From Tetrastigma voinierianum (taxonomy: Eukaryota; Streptophyta; Magnoliopsida; Vitales; Vitaceae): a DNA stretch of 64,000 nt. Made by a program: the position numbers and the translations under genes. The stretch covers positions 86,244 through 150,243 of the forward strand of contig JAEQBH010006411.1 of assembly GCA_016808115.1 (NCBI GenBank), written 5' to 3'. Under the pieces are notes generated by a model. It did no database searches. It was given only the letters and a program-made list of their open reading frames with translations, and was not told the origin of the DNA. Positions 1 through 11,828 of this stretch are shown in pieces (positions within the stretch are counted from its first letter, which is position 1; each line of letters opens with the position of its first letter).

Positions 1-393
1 GGAGTCAAGGCATACCCCGAAGATCACGTGTGTGCGCGCGCGATAACTTACTTTAGGAAATGATTTCTTGAGATCTAAAAGGGGTGTCCAGATATGGTTA
101 ATGTCAACTTTATACAATGCAGTCCCGATTGTCAAACAACCTTGAAGTTCCCTATTTCCATCGAAAACACAAGCTTTCAGATTACAGGACTCCTTTAGCA
201 ATCATGGTCAAAATTAACAGAGAACACCATCACCAACGTTGGAAACTATCATATCATAATATTGCCAAATGCAAACATGTTGGTACATAGTGAACAAGGC
301 TCGGTCTTTAAACATGCTAAAAAAAAAAAAACAAACTAAAACTGACGAAAAGTAGACCTAAAAATGCCTAAAACACGCCTAAAACATGCAAAG

Positions 394-396
<3 letters not shown>
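1..396. other. Unassigned left edge
   Basis: No gene or repeat end is recognised here. If the first Athila-like element is complete, its 3' LTR should lie here or beyond the left edge, but no stretch matching its 5' LTR (13,062 onward) was seen. A run of A residues lies near 320-332. Confidence 0.4.

Positions 397-481
<85 letters not shown>
397..481. repeat. (AT)n microsatellite
   Basis: About 42 uninterrupted AT dinucleotides. It creates an artificial Tyr-Ile repeat in ORFs of both strands, which should not be read as protein. Confidence 0.97.
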
Positions 482-482
<1 letters not shown>

Positions 483-599
483 CACTAAGCCAACCCGTAT
501 ACCCACACATACACCCCCAAACTTAAAACTAACAGTGTCCTCAATGACAAAAAGAAAATAAAGGCATAGAGATACGTCCCAGAGAATCACTGCCGTGGT

Positions 600-1698
600 G
601 GTGGCATGTGGGAAGTGTGAAAAGTGAGAGAACATGAGCCAACCGCTTCGTGATATGGTCTCGCCGGAGCGAACGATGGCTATCTCTCATCGATGGCGCC
701 CATGTTCTGGACTTAGGGCAACACGGTGCTCTTGAGACTCATCCCAATAGGCGTCAAATCGTGTGGTGAGCGCATGAATCTGGTCTGTCAGGGACTGAGT
801 CGAACTGGAGGGGGCCTCAGGGTCATCGTCCTCGGGGTCTCCCACACTAAGTGTGGTTGTTGCATCATCATCGTCGGACTCCTCATCTGAATTGCGCGGG
901 CTCCCAAACTTCGTCTTGGGCAGTGGTATGGGTAGGCACTACTGCACCTGCTCCTTGGAGTCCAACATCGGGACCTCGGCTAAGCGACACAATTGAGTAA
1001 TCAGGGAGGGGTGGATCACGGCCCTGGTACATCTCCCTTGGGTCGACTCAATCAACCCCCACTCGATGACAGACCCGATGTCAAACTTGAAACCCTTGTT
1101 CATGGCGTATAGGAGGATTGTCTTGTCCTTCGTAACTATGCTAAGGTGGAGGGTAGGCTTGATTTTACACATGTTATACCATACCCAGCCACGGCCCGAG
1201 GGAGCGCATCCGAAAAGTCAGAAATCACCCATCGATGGTTGGCGTTTCCACACGCCCTGGCCCTGAGTGAGCTCCTGCATCAAGCGCTCATAATCTGTGT
1301 CAGCAAATAATGCTCTATACTCCACACCGCCGCCATCCAAAGAGGGTAAATTCGCTGATTGCTCGCACCAAACTCAACCCACTTGCCTTGGATGAAAACG
1401 GTGTGCCGACCTTGAAAGGCAGATTGGAGTGGAACTCCCGCACAACTGGGGCCACTCTGAGGACAGGAGGAGCACAGAGCATCTGCCAGCCGCGGTTCTA
1501 GATAGTGAAGTTAAAGAACACATTGGAGGTGGGGAAACCTCGTTCTGGGACAAACGAGCGGTTTAACAGGGACTCGTGATAGATCCGCTCGGCCTCCCGG
1601 GAAATAAACCTGTGTGGATCTTCCGGAGGGGGTGGTGTCGCCCACGAGGTGGAGCCGGATCATTGTCTTTTTGCTGGGGTCAACTTTCGTGGGCCCAT
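600..1698 (-). pseudogene. Extra 3' ORF of Athila-like element 1 (putative plant transposon protein domain)
   Basis: The ORF starts at the ATG at 1696-1698 (MGPRKLTPAKR) and runs left. Recognisable blocks are a segment rich in Arg/Glu (FISREAERIYHESL, about 1,590), a block with FVPERGFPTSN (about 1,550), and an open stretch at 939-1172 with LHLSIVTKDKTILLYAMNKG and HPSLITQLCRLAEVP. These are typical of the plant-specific 'putative plant transposon protein' domain found downstream of integrase in many Athila-type elements. The tail (about 700-930) is acidic and low-complexity. Several stops and frameshifts make it a pseudogene. The family's function is not established; an envelope-like role has been proposed for Athila 3' ORFs in general but nothing here tests it. 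Confidence 0.75.
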
Positions 1699-1734
1699 GG
1701 TGGTCTATCTAGGGCTAAGGATCTGCAAACACTA

Positions 1735-2450
1735 AAAAAATGAGAGGGAGGAAAGAGCGCCACCCGTGTGGGGAAAATGAACAACCGGTCTGATATTTAA
1801 AGACAAAAAATTTAGGTTCGTCATGCCGCGGGCATAGGCCTCTATGCTACGGTGAAGAATCGGCACGCAGCCGGGCGTGAGAGCCCCACGCTGCTCGGCA
1901 GAATTCGAGAGTCGGATATGGCCACGTAGCGACGCAGGGTTCCACGCCGCTAAGGCACTCCAAAAGTTAGAGAACATATATTTTTTTTCCTACACAGCGG
2001 CATAGAGATCTATGCCGCGGTGTACCAGAAAGTATTGACCCAGATTTTCTTTTCTTTTTAAAAGACGAATTTGGTCCTCTCACACTGTAATGAACATGAA
2101 AACCTCTTTAGTTACAAAGGTTTCGCACTTTCCTCGCAAATTAAAACTCATAAACACATTAAAACAACAATAGAAGAAAGTCCAAAAGCAAAAAAAAAAA
2201 AAAAAAAGTACTGAAGAGTAATTAAAGAGACCGAAAATAAAGAAAGTTCAAAGGAGAAGGGGATCTCACAATACTTGGGTTGCCTCGCAAGAAGCGCTAT
2301 GTTTAATGTCGTTAGCTCGACATTCCTGCAACATACAACAACATTGAGACCTGAAAAATAACCGAATCAAGGTGACCTTCCACACTCCTACCGTCCTACC
2401 CCAAGTGTAAGCAGAATGGTGTCATGCCTTCCCAGATGGAATTCTTCTCC
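1735..2450. other. 3' internal non-coding region of Athila-like element 1
   Basis: Lies between the extra ORF and integrase. It contains GC-rich blocks repeating a GCCGCGGCATAG-like motif (1,820-2,030), an A-rich tract at 2,190-2,208, and near 2,276 the 'gggttgcctcgcaagaagcg' motif that commonly sits downstream of integrase in plant Athila-type elements. No coding signal was seen. Confidence 0.55.
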
Positions 2451-3560
2451 AAAATACGATTTCAATCTGGGCATTGACTTGAACTCGTCTTCTTCTCCTC
2501 GTTGCATTTATCTCAACCCCTCCATAAGGAAATACTTGAATTACTGTGAACGGACCTGACCATTTTGACTTTAACTTGCCAGGGAAGAGTTTCAGCCTAG
2601 AATTGAATAGCCAAGACTTTAGTTTGACCTGCCAAACTCTCTCTTTCGTTCATAAATATGTTCATTATGCCAAGCTTTCATCTTTTCCATAGATTCGAGC
2701 ATTCCTACAAGCCTCATTGCGAATTCATCTAATTCACTAAGTCAGAAAGATCCACTCTCTCCGACTACTTTACCATCCATGTTTAGAAGACTAGCGTCTA
2801 AAGATGCCTATGTTCTAATTCTACCGAAAATTGCATGCTTTCCCATAAACTAGTTGGAATGGCGACATACCCAATGGGGTTTTAAATGTTGTCCTGTATG
2901 CCCAAAGTGCTCATCAATCTTTCTTCGGACTAGCCTTCCTTGAACTATCGATCGCCTTCTCCGCACGTGGACTTTATCTCCCGATTTGACACCCCGACCG
3001 TCCATTCACCTCGGTGAAAGGGAAGTGCGATGCCGCACAATTCATTTTTTCAAGACCTTATCAACCAAATTTCTTTGTTGCAAAATGAGTACCACCATCC
3101 ATGATCAATGCTCATGGAGTGCTGAACTCTGTAAGTATGTGGTTGCGAAGGAACTTGGACTATTACACCGCATCATTAAGTAGCTCTGATGTTTTTACCC
3201 ATTTGGAGACGTAGTCCACAAGAAGGAGAATATACAAGTTACTGAATAAAGAGGGAAATGGACCCATGAAGTCCATCCCCCACAAGTCAAATAGCTCAAC
3301 CTTTAGAATTGTGCACATAGGTGGTTCATCCCTTGCTTTGAAATGTCGCCTTATCCTTCGCTACACTTATAAATGTAGATACAAACCGGTGCGCATCCTT
3401 GAACAAGCTAGGCTAGTAGAAAACTGATTGAAGTACCTTTTGCCGCCGCCCTCCGGCTCCAGCAACCCTCTTACATGAGGCGTGGCGTTGATTCAAAATA
3501 CTACCCATTTCCATCTTCCTAAGTATTATCGGGCCTTATCACTTGATACGCACAATGTTT
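2450..3560 (-). pseudogene. Integrase remnant of Athila-like element 1
   Basis: Minus-strand translation gives, in order, remnants of the zinc-binding HHCC region (about 3,340-3,500), the catalytic core entry with WGMDFMGPF and DYVSKW (about 3,200-3,290), and a C-terminal segment with WSGPFTV-IQVFPYGG (about 2,520-2,570). Integrase inserts element cDNA into host DNA. Frames are broken at many points, and the catalytic acidic residues cannot be read in one frame. Confidence 0.7.
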
Positions 3561-3587
3561 GTAGAAAATGTTCTTCCCAAGAGAGTT

Positions 3588-3773
3588 TCAAATGTGCAAA
3601 GAATCTCTTCTTCTATTAGTAGCTAAATCGAGAGGATAACCTTTGGCCACTAAGTAATTCACATAGCTCCAAACCATGGAACGGGCTTGCGGTTCAACAA
3701 TTACTAAGAGCTGCTCATCTGGGAAATCATCATTAACCTGTACCTTGTCTCTAGGCCCTTCCAATCGTGACAA
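3588..3773 (-). pseudogene. RNase H-integrase linker of Athila-like element 1
   Basis: A 61-codon open stretch begins MSRLEGPRDKVQVNDDFPDE, the conserved linker between RNase H and integrase in these elements. It abuts the solo LTR: the frame leading into it is cut at 3807 and resumes at 5559. Confidence 0.75.
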
Positions 3774-3802
3774 ATGGTATGCGACTAGGTTCTATGTTCC
3801 CT

Positions 3803-3807
3803 TCTTG
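3803..3807. repeat. Target-site duplication TCTTG, left copy
   Basis: Five bases before the LTR start repeat exactly at 5554-5558, directly after its terminal CA. Confidence 0.9.
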
Positions 3808-5553
3808 TGTGACTTCCTGATCCCCGTGGGGTCCCGTTGACCACCGTCAACCTGCGAAAACCTATGTGTCACATATCATGAGACCCATACATGAGTTAAA
3901 TAGTCACGTGGGGCCCATACATCCTTACTCACCAAAAAAAAAAGGTCAACTATTTTACAATAGTTTCAAGAGTTAATTTCACTCTTATTCGAAACATATA
4001 TCAAATTTAAGAATTCTAATACATGTTTCACAAAATATATATCAAAGTCACATGTCGGCTTTCTTCTCAAAAGTAGCCTCTAAAGGAGCGCCGTCTCCCC
4101 GAATACACCCTCGCACCAAAGGAGATCCCACGACGGGGTGAGCAATGCCCAGTAGTGATAATCTCCTACAAGGGTTACTCTCCACCTAAGTGCTCATGCA
4201 ATGAAAACACACACATTCAAGTGAATTCATGATTCCTAGCCTAAAATGTCTATACCCAATTCACATGCCTGAGTCCTCACCACCCTCACACATCTTATGC
4301 CATGTATGAAAATCGTCTTCAAACAAAAATATTTATTTTAATTATGGGCAACCCTCCGATATAAATACGTTGGATAATCCTCCGAGGTGAATTTGTTAGG
4401 TAACTCTCCGAAATAATTCATGGGCCTCTCTGACGTGAATTGTTGGATGATTTCCCAACACAATTCTTCGGACAACTTTCTGATAAATTTCTATTTGAAT
4501 AAGTATACGAAAAAAAAAATATCATTGTTTGGACAACCCTCCGATTTTATATGTCATGCACTCACACCTACTGTTATAGGGTGCCCCAGTGCATATGAAA
4601 TGCATTATGCCATTCCATATAATACATGTTAATATATCAAGAATTCATATATTAACAAAATTTACACATAGCATGTTATTCAAACATAGAAATAACATAT
4701 CAACACACAATTTTCATGTTATTCAAACACTAAGCAATAACATACAACAATAGCATACAAGGACCATTTCCAGTCCGCAAATCAGTCCGAGACGATCCGA
4801 AGTCGGTCCTAAAATTTACAAATATCTACCCCGTTTCGACCGATCAAACGACCACTCACGACCTCACACCATCCATTCCATTTGAATGGCTCTTAAGCTA
4901 AAAATAACCAAAGTAGGAGAAGAACCCCTACTTCCCGGAGTTGTCGAAACCCCACAAAACCGGTACCCCCGTAGCTCTTATAGTGGGGATCAAATTTGCT
5001 TCTTGTCTTGTCGGAGTTTGACGAACCGATCACCGGCAAATTTAGAGAGAAGGGATAGCTTCTCACTCTAAACTCTCTTTCCTCTTTCTTTTCTCTCTCT
5101 ATTTTCCCTCTCTTTTCCCCCATCCAAACGGTTGGGTCAAGTTGGGGTCAAGAGACTTATCCTCTCATGCCACATGTCAACCTCCTATTGGTTGACTTGG
5201 ATTTCCCTATCCTCTTATCCATTTACCATGGATTTCCCTCCAATGGCATGATGCCATTTGTATCATGTAAGCCCCACTTGACTCATTGTTTGACCCATTC
5301 TGCCCAGGACATGTGGCACCTCCTGAGCCACTCATAAAGTGCCAAGTGTCTAGCACTCCTCTCCGTGCCTCGAAAAATGTGAAATTCCGACTGCCTCGGA
5401 ATTCGACGAAATTTGACATGGTAGCTAGATTTTGCGAGACGATCTCAACCGTGAAGTCAATTTTGTCATCCGAGATCTAGAAAAATTCCGAATTTTAGCC
5501 GAAATTACAATTTTACCATTTTTTAGAAAATTAGAATTTTCTCGGGTTTTACA
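3808..5553 (-). mobile_element. Solo LTR, copy 1 (1,746 bp)
   Basis: Begins TG and ends CA, flanked by a perfect TCTTG duplication, with no internal region: a solo LTR left after recombination. It sits exactly inside the RNase H-integrase linker of element 1, and the linker reads on when the insert is skipped. The right part (4,800-5,553) matches 10,950-11,823 of copy 2 and, inverted, the start of copy 3 at 51,580. The LTR sense strand begins TGTAAAACCC, giving minus orientation. The parent family is unknown; long LTRs with this start are common in plant gypsy elements, but no internal sequence is present to decide. Confidence 0.9.
4345..4560. repeat. Degenerate ~25-bp minisatellite in solo LTR copy 1
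   Basis: About six to eight units of 23-27 bp share a core GGACAACCCTCCGA followed by an AT-rich tail. The copies are diverged. An array with a related core lies at the matching place in copy 3. Confidence 0.65.
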
Positions 5554-5558
5554 TCTTG

Positions 5559-6117
5559 TCCTTGATTTCTAGGTCAAATTCTTGCAATAGGAGAACCGAT
5601 CGTATTAGTCTTGGTTTCACATCCTTTTTAGTCATTAGGTACTTAATGGCTGAGTGGTCAGTGTGCACTATTACCTTGTTGCCAATCAAGTAGGGCCTAA
5701 ATTTATCAAAGGTGAAAACAATGACCAATAGCTCTTTTTCAGTGGTGGCATAGTTCAGTTGGTCATCATTAAAAGTTTGGCTAGTATAGTGAATAACTTA
5801 ATCCTTTCTTTTCACCCCTAGCATTGTCTGACGATAGTCACTAGCGTCGCACATTAGCTCAAACGGGAGGTCCTAATCTGGTGCTACAACTATAGCGGTT
5901 GATACCAATCTATCTTTAGGATTGAAAAAGCTTGCACACCGCTTCATCAAAATCAAATGGTGTCCCTTGAACTAGCAAACTAGACAAGGGCTTTGCAATC
6001 CGAGAAAAATCTTTTATGAACCGCCTATAGAACTCGGCGTGTCCTAGAAAGCTTTCTTTGCCTTTTATTACGACGTGGAGGTAGTTTCTCTATTGCCTCA
6101 ATATTTGCTTTGTCGAC
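5559..6117 (-). pseudogene. RNase H remnant of Athila-like element 1
   Basis: The minus strand encodes pieces of the Ty3/gypsy RNase H: a block with LNYATTEKELLA-VFTFDKFRPYLIG (about 5,690-5,770), a VHTDHSA-IKYL block (about 5,650-5,680) and the LLQEFDLEIKD end beside the solo LTR. It degrades the RNA strand of the RNA-DNA hybrid during reverse transcription. Small indels break the frame. Confidence 0.75.
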
Positions 6118-6900
6118 TTATTCCTCTTGCGTAAATTCCGAAGGCTCGAGCACTATGCCTCTTGTATCGTAACGCGGGCACTTCTCCCAATTTAGCACAA
6201 GATTGGTTTCTTCACATCTAACTAGCACTGACCTCAGGTTTTCTAGACAATTGTCAAAGGAGTTCCCTAATACTAAAAAGTCGTCCATGAACACCTCAAT
6301 TTTCTTTTCAACCATATATGAGAATATGACCATCATACATCGTTGAAATGTGCCTGGTGCATTGTACAGCCAAAAGGGCATCCGCTTAAATACGAATGTA
6401 CCATAAGGGCAAGTGAACGCTGCCTTCACTGATCCTTCAGCTATAGCGAGAAGGATTGTAGCCGGAATACCCATCCAAGAAACAGTAATACTCATGCCCT
6501 GCCAGCCTATCTAACATTTGATCCAGAAATGGTAGTGGAAAATGGTCTTTTCGGGTAGCCTTATTTAATTTCCGATAGTCAATGAAAATTCTTCAACCTC
6601 GCGATCGTTGCGGAAGGTCGTAATATATTATTCTTGTCTTTATCATCGTTGTTCCTCCCGGCACAACTCGTGACCGGGACTCACCCATGCACCGCCGGGA
6701 ATAAGATAACTAACCCTACATCTAGCCACTTCATTACTTCCCTTGTGCGCACTACTTTTCATGGTTGATCTGGCCTCCTCTCGTGCTTCCACCGAAGGCT
6801 TATGACCATCTTCTAGCGCACTCATGCATACACATAGAAGGGCTTATCTTCCTTAAATCACGTGAGACCGTACCACGCCCTCGCGGATCCCTAAGCACTC
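6118..6900 (-). pseudogene. Reverse transcriptase remnant of Athila-like element 1
   Basis: A clean 125-codon stretch (6118-6495) carries the RT palm: TCPYGTF, the NAPGTFQRCMM box and the catalytic FMDD motif at 6280-6291, followed by the LVLNWEKC block. N-terminal fingers sequence continues to about 6,900 with stops, including a remnant of the WVSP-VVPKKGG region near 6,660-6,720. The fold and motif spacing are those of Ty3/gypsy RT. It copies the element RNA into DNA. Frames break upstream, so no functional enzyme is expected. Confidence 0.9.
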
Positions 6901-7229
6901 AATAACTTATCTTCTTCCTGTCGTTAGATGCCAAATAATCACCGGTATGGTGGAGGCGTCCCCAAGATAAGCATAACCTCAATGGCCGGGTAGTGGCTTT
7001 ACTCATCTTAGGTGGTTGTTCGGCTGATGGCACCGACACTCGAAAGCAATTTCGCCAGGGGTTCGTGAGATTTCCCTTCATTAGGTCGAAGGAGTCCATC
7101 CATTTCACATACTCTTCGACCTCTTCCCATTTTCCGATTCACTATGTACCAAAGGTCTCCAAAGGGTCACTGAGACCACTTTGGCTAGACACTATAGCCC
7201 TACTCTGGCCTCTTACTGATTACATGTAT

Positions 7230-7640
7230 CACTTCACAGCGTCTCACACCCTCAAATTATTACTGAACTTGACCTCGTCATCCTGCACCCTCAATTTCAA
7301 CTCTCCCATCTGTATATCAATCATTGCCCTACTAGTGGCGAGAAATGGTCTACCCAATATTATGGGTATTTCTTTATCCTCTTCCATGTCTAGAATGATG
7401 AAATATGCCGGAAAGATAAACTTGTCTACCTTTACCAGAACGTCTTTCTATCACTTCCTCGGGGATGTTTTGTTCACTCCGCCCGCTAATCGAGGATCGT
7501 AGTCAAGGAAATACCTAATCCCACAGTTTGAATATGGATAACAACATGAGGCTTATAATTTAGCCCTGTAAAGTCACACAAGGCCCTTCAAAGATTGAGT
7601 TTTCGATGGTACAAGGAATAGTAAAATTGCTTGAGTCTTC
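7230..7640 (-). pseudogene. Aspartic protease remnant of Athila-like element 1
   Basis: Minus-strand translation shows VLVKVDKFIFPA followed by the conserved ILGRPFLAT box (about 7,340-7,360) and GELKLRVQDDEV, the C-terminal half of a retrotransposon protease. The active-site segment (expected near 7,500-7,600) is not readable in frame. A 169-codon plus-strand ORF across this region is an antisense artefact. Confidence 0.7.
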
Positions 7641-7643
7641 TCT

Positions 7644-7850
7644 TTAGCGCTTTGTGGCGCTTCCTCCGAAGATGGCATTACATTCCTCGGTGAGATTCAC
7701 TATCTCAAAATCCGACAGTCTTCTTTTCTTTGACAGTATATCCTTCATGAATTTTGCATAACTGGGCATCTGTTCTAACGCATCAGCAAATGGAATGTTT
7801 ATATGCAGTTTCTTGAACACTTCAATAAACTTTGTGAATTTCTTGTCCAA
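7644..7850 (-). pseudogene. Gag-protease junction of Athila-like element 1
   Basis: A 68-codon open stretch carries FKKLHINIPFADALEQMPSY then KFMKDILSKKR and LTEECNAI, the conserved block directly before protease in Athila-like polyproteins. Confidence 0.85.
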
Positions 7851-7859
7851 TTTATTCTT

Positions 7860-8504
7860 CTTTAAGCGTTGAGGGTACGAAATTAGGACAGTGGGTTCAG
7901 TCGTGGTTGGTTGATCTTTAGCCTCAATTCTCTTCCACGTAAATTTTCTTAGGTTGTTCTTCTATCTTGTCATTCCTGACTGGCTTGGATTACTTCCCGC
8001 TCACCGGTGGCCGCCTTGGTATGCTAATTTCCGCCACTTCTCAATGTGATAGCCTTGACATGTTCATTACCTTCTCTTAGGTTCACCCATATGAGTTGCT
8101 AGGTAATGATCCGTACAATTTTTAGTCAACAATGTGGCTATTTGGCCTATTTACACTTTCAGGTTTCTGACTTAGGCCCCTTGATCCATAGCCAGTGGAT
8201 TGGTTTTATTGACGCCGAACCCGGATTGAATGCGGCCTCTGCCTCATTCATAAATGTGCTATGGGAAGTCATCATATGAGCTGTTGCTCTTCCAAATCCA
8301 CTTTCTTCTCAAGTGGCGCTTTTGCTCGCTGAAGTGGTGGCATACTATTCTCGGTTGTTCTCCACCATAATTTTATTGTTCGACATTCCTCGGGTTACCT
8401 TCACCTAACCCGCCTTACTCCTAATTCGACTCGTACCTGCCTGACATGTATTACTCCATACTATCCCTACCGCTGTTACCTCGCCGGATTCATATTGTGC
8501 TTGC
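7860..8504 (-). pseudogene. C-terminal gag remnant of Athila-like element 1
   Basis: Holds the KAITLRSG box (about 8,030-8,060) and a preceding QIATLL segment, which mark the gag tail of plant Athila-type elements. Broken by stops and cut at 8504 by the second solo LTR; the rest of gag continues at 11,829. Confidence 0.65.
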
Positions 8505-8509
8505 TCTAC
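8505..8509. repeat. Target-site duplication TCTAC, left copy
   Basis: Exactly repeated at 11,824-11,828, directly after the terminal CA of the solo LTR. Confidence 0.9.
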
Positions 8510-9226
8510 TGCGGACGCCTCATCCCGGGGGTCTCAAGTGACAACTCACAACCCATGGAAACCCTGGGTGGATACTGTGCCTCGGACATCACGCCTACAT
8601 GTCTCATACATTGAGATTCCTTCAGATAATTTTTCTTTACAAATAACCCATTTCTTATAAAAATTCACAAGAGTTTGGTGTACAACTCTTATACACTTTT
8701 TACATGCCAAAATATGTTAAATTAGATTATTCTAATATATTTTACAAATTGCTTGTCAAGGCCACAACCCGGCCTTCTTTGTACTCACAAATTCCGGCTG
8801 AGCTCGTCTTCATGTATATGAGCTGGGCCTCACGATTTCCGGTGAGCAAAGCCCAATAGTGATAATCTCCTACAAGGGTTACTCCCCACCTAAGTGCTCA
8901 TGCAATGGTCGCCCAAACAAACAAACATCCAAGTAAAATGTTTACATGAATGTCACATGTCATGCATGAATTGCCATCATGCCCATATCCCGAGTCACTC
9001 ATCGACTCCCTCACACATGCCTATGCCAAGTGTGACAACCTTCATTGGTAGTACCAATGACACACATGTACTGAGCCCTTACCGACTCACCAGTACCCAA
9101 TGCAAGTGCCAATGGGCAACTAATTCCGAGTCAATCCCGACTCCTATCACATAACTCGAAGTCTACATGATAACCATAACCATGTGTATTCTTTCGGCAA
9201 CAAAACTTTTCTGGGCCACACCGCGA

Positions 9227-9470
9227 GTCTCTTACACCCATCGCAGAACTTTCCGGATAATACCGCGGGTCTCTTACACCCATCACATAACTTTTCGGAT
9301 AATACCACGGGTCTCTTACACCCATCATAGAAATTTTCGGATAATATCGCGGGTCTCTTACACCCATCACAGAACTTTCTGGATAATACCGCAGGTCTCT
9401 TACACCCATCATAGAACTTTCTAGATAATACCGCGAGTCTCTTACACCCATATTCCAATATTCCAAGGGG
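9227..9470. repeat. 42-bp tandem repeat, six copies
   Basis: Unit starts GTCTCTTACACCCATC occur at 9227, 9269, 9311, 9353, 9395 and 9437: an exact 42-bp period. Because 42 is a multiple of three, the array leaves open frames with 14-residue repeats on both strands; these are not genes. Confidence 0.95.
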
Positions 9471-9864
9471 ATTAACGACCCCCTTCTTGATTCGCCCAAC
9501 ACACATTACTTGCTATTTAAATGGCTTTACACCCTCGTGAGTCTCTACCTTGGACTTTGTCCCATTTTTCGAGTTCATGACCCATTCACTCAACACCTGT
9601 GAATAAACACTGTACCATGCACCCAATAACTCGACTCCACGCGATAAAATTCGTGCATATGAAATGCATTATGACATTGCATTTTCCTTTATGTTACATG
9701 CATATATGAGTGCTACATGCAACATCAACATACCATGGATAATTATAATTAATATATATAATTCTCCTCCATGCACAACCCATGTCAAAACCTGGCTATT
9801 TACATCGACACAACCAAACAACTTGCACACTTGGTGCACAAAGCAGGTTTTCAGTAAGGTTATG

Positions 9865-10870
9865 ATCACCCACTGCCCTCCACAGGCACATGTCTGGAAT
9901 CTTGACTAAATGGGCTTTCCATAGAGTCCAATAACACCCGAAACGGAGTTCGAACGAAGAAGTTATGATCTTTCGAAGTTGGAGGTCACACGTAGTCCAA
10001 CCCAACCGATTGAACCAATTTCGCCGAAGCCGACTGACCTCGGGCCGAGCCGACCGACCGTCGAGATCACCTACTACCCTCCATAAGCACATAGATAGAA
10101 TCTTGACTCAATGGCTTTCCATAGAGTCTAAGAACACCCAAAACGGAGTTCAGACGAAGAAGTTATGACCTTCCGAAGTTGGAGGTCACACGTAGTCCAA
10201 CCCAGCCGAGCTGACCTGACTTGGCCTAGCTGAGCTGACCTAGCTGAGCTCACCTACTGCCCTCCATAGGCACATAGCTGGAATCTTGACTCAATGAACT
10301 TTCCATATAGTCCAAGAACACCTGAAACGGAGTTCGAACGAAGAAGTTATGACCTTCCTCGGGGTCGAGGTCACACGAGTCAAATCCAAATTGAAGCCAT
10401 CTGACTCGCTTGAGCTCGACTGGACCTCGCTGAGAGCTGACCTGACCTGAATGAGCTCACCTATTGCACTCCACAGGTACACAGTTGGAATCTTGACTCA
10501 ATGGGCTTTTCATAGAGTCCAAGAACACCTAAATGGAGTCTGACTTGTAATAAGACCTCCGGTTGAGGTTACACGTAGTCAAACCCACTGAAAGCCAATC
10601 TTAACTCGGGCCGAGCCGATTCGACTACCGAAATGGAATGACCTAGCCGAGCTCACCTATCCTCATTAAAGCACATAGCTGGAATCTTAACTCAATGGGT
10701 TTTCCATAGATTCCAAGAACACTCGAAATGGAGTTCGGACGGCAAGCGATGACTCCGAAGTCGAGGTCAAGACGTAGTCCAACAACCCACCAGCTGACCT
10801 GACTTGGCCGAGCTGACCTAACCTGGCCGACCTGAGCTCTAGCTGAGCTGACCTTGCCGTGCTTCGACCT
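9865..10870. repeat. ~195-bp tandem repeat, five copies
   Basis: Units begin with an ATCACC/CTCACCTA motif at 9865, 10,066, 10,249, 10,456 and 10,652 (periods 201, 183, 207, 196). Each holds a conserved block (CTTGACTCAATGGGCTTTCC, AACGGAGTTCG) and ends in a variable run of GAGCTGACCT-like decamers, which accounts for the length changes. Confidence 0.9.
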
Positions 10871-11828
10871 CCGACAAATCGACCTCAGCACTGACCTCAT
10901 CAAGCTTTCACTTAGACCGCTTGGGGCAAACGACCATAACTTAGGCTACAAAGGTCAGAATTGAAAAATTCAAAAGCCTAACATCAAGTTCACTGATGTG
11001 GCTACAATTTACCAAAAGGACTCATTTCCAAATTCCCTTTATTTACTACCCAAAAACCAGTTCAAAGGTTCAGTTAATGCCTACTATCACAATATGATAG
11101 CTTCCCATGGTTCAAAATGCAACCAAACATCCCCCTTTGGGGCAAAACACCACCACACAGCCCTTAAGGTAAAAAGTAATCAAAGTAGGAGAAAACCTAC
11201 CTCTTGGAGTTTGTCAAAACTCCCCGATTCCGGTCTCTACTTGTAGCTTTTGTCAATGGTGTTATCTTCCCTCTGCTGCCGAAATCGATGGTCCGATCAT
11301 CAGAAAATCTAGAGAGAAGGTAGAGCCTCTCTCTCTAATCCTTCAAATCTACTACTTTTCTCTTTCCTTTCTCTCTCCTTTCCCTCCTAACCGGTTGGGA
11401 GAAGATAGAAGTCAAGGAGATGTTCTCTTACTGGCCACTTTCATTCCACCCTAAGTGGCTCGATTACTCCTCTATTACCTTATCCATCTACCTTGGATTT
11501 CCCTCCAATCATGTGTTGCCACATGTCTCTTCTGGGTCCCACTTGAGCTATTTGTTTGACTATCTCTCCACTTGACACGTGTCTCATCTTGAGCCACTCA
11601 AATGCACCAAGTGTCCCGCACTACTCTTGGTGCCTCGAAAAACGTGAAATTTTGACTGTTTCAGAATTCGACAAAATTCGACGTGAAAGCTAGATTTCGT
11701 AAGACGATTCCAACAGTGAAGTCCGTTTCATCATCTGAGATCTAGAAAGACTTTGGATTTTGACCAAAATTACCGTTTTACCCTTCCTCATAGGATTTGG
11801 ATTTTTTTTTTCGGGGTTTCACATCTAC

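Larger units (their letters stand above)
8510..11823 (-). mobile_element. Solo LTR, copy 2 (3,314 bp, expanded)
   Basis: TG...CA ends and a perfect TCTAC duplication define it. It shares the 'tagtgataatctcctacaag' block with copy 1 (near 8,857 and 4,156) and the whole terminal ~870 bp, including the sequence near 11,640-11,823. It is nearly twice the length of copies 1 and 3 because it carries two tandem arrays (9,227-9,470 and 9,865-10,870). No internal retrotransposon genes are present. It interrupts gag of element 1. Confidence 0.9.

Noticed and set aside
336..635. ORFs over the Tyr-Ile repeat
   Set aside because: Produced by the AT microsatellite on both strands.
6993..7502. 169-codon plus-strand ORF
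   Set aside because: Antisense to the Athila-like protease region, where the minus strand has the ILGRPFLAT box.
9227..9470. Regular short repeats that could suggest a CRISPR-like array
   Set aside because: Units are directly adjacent with no unique spacers and lie in a plant LTR.
9131..9506. Two overlapping minus-strand ORFs of 119 and 123 codons and one plus-strand ORF of 85 codons with internal repeats
   Set aside because: They arise from the 42-bp tandem repeat, whose period is a multiple of three; open frames on both strands are the expected by-product.
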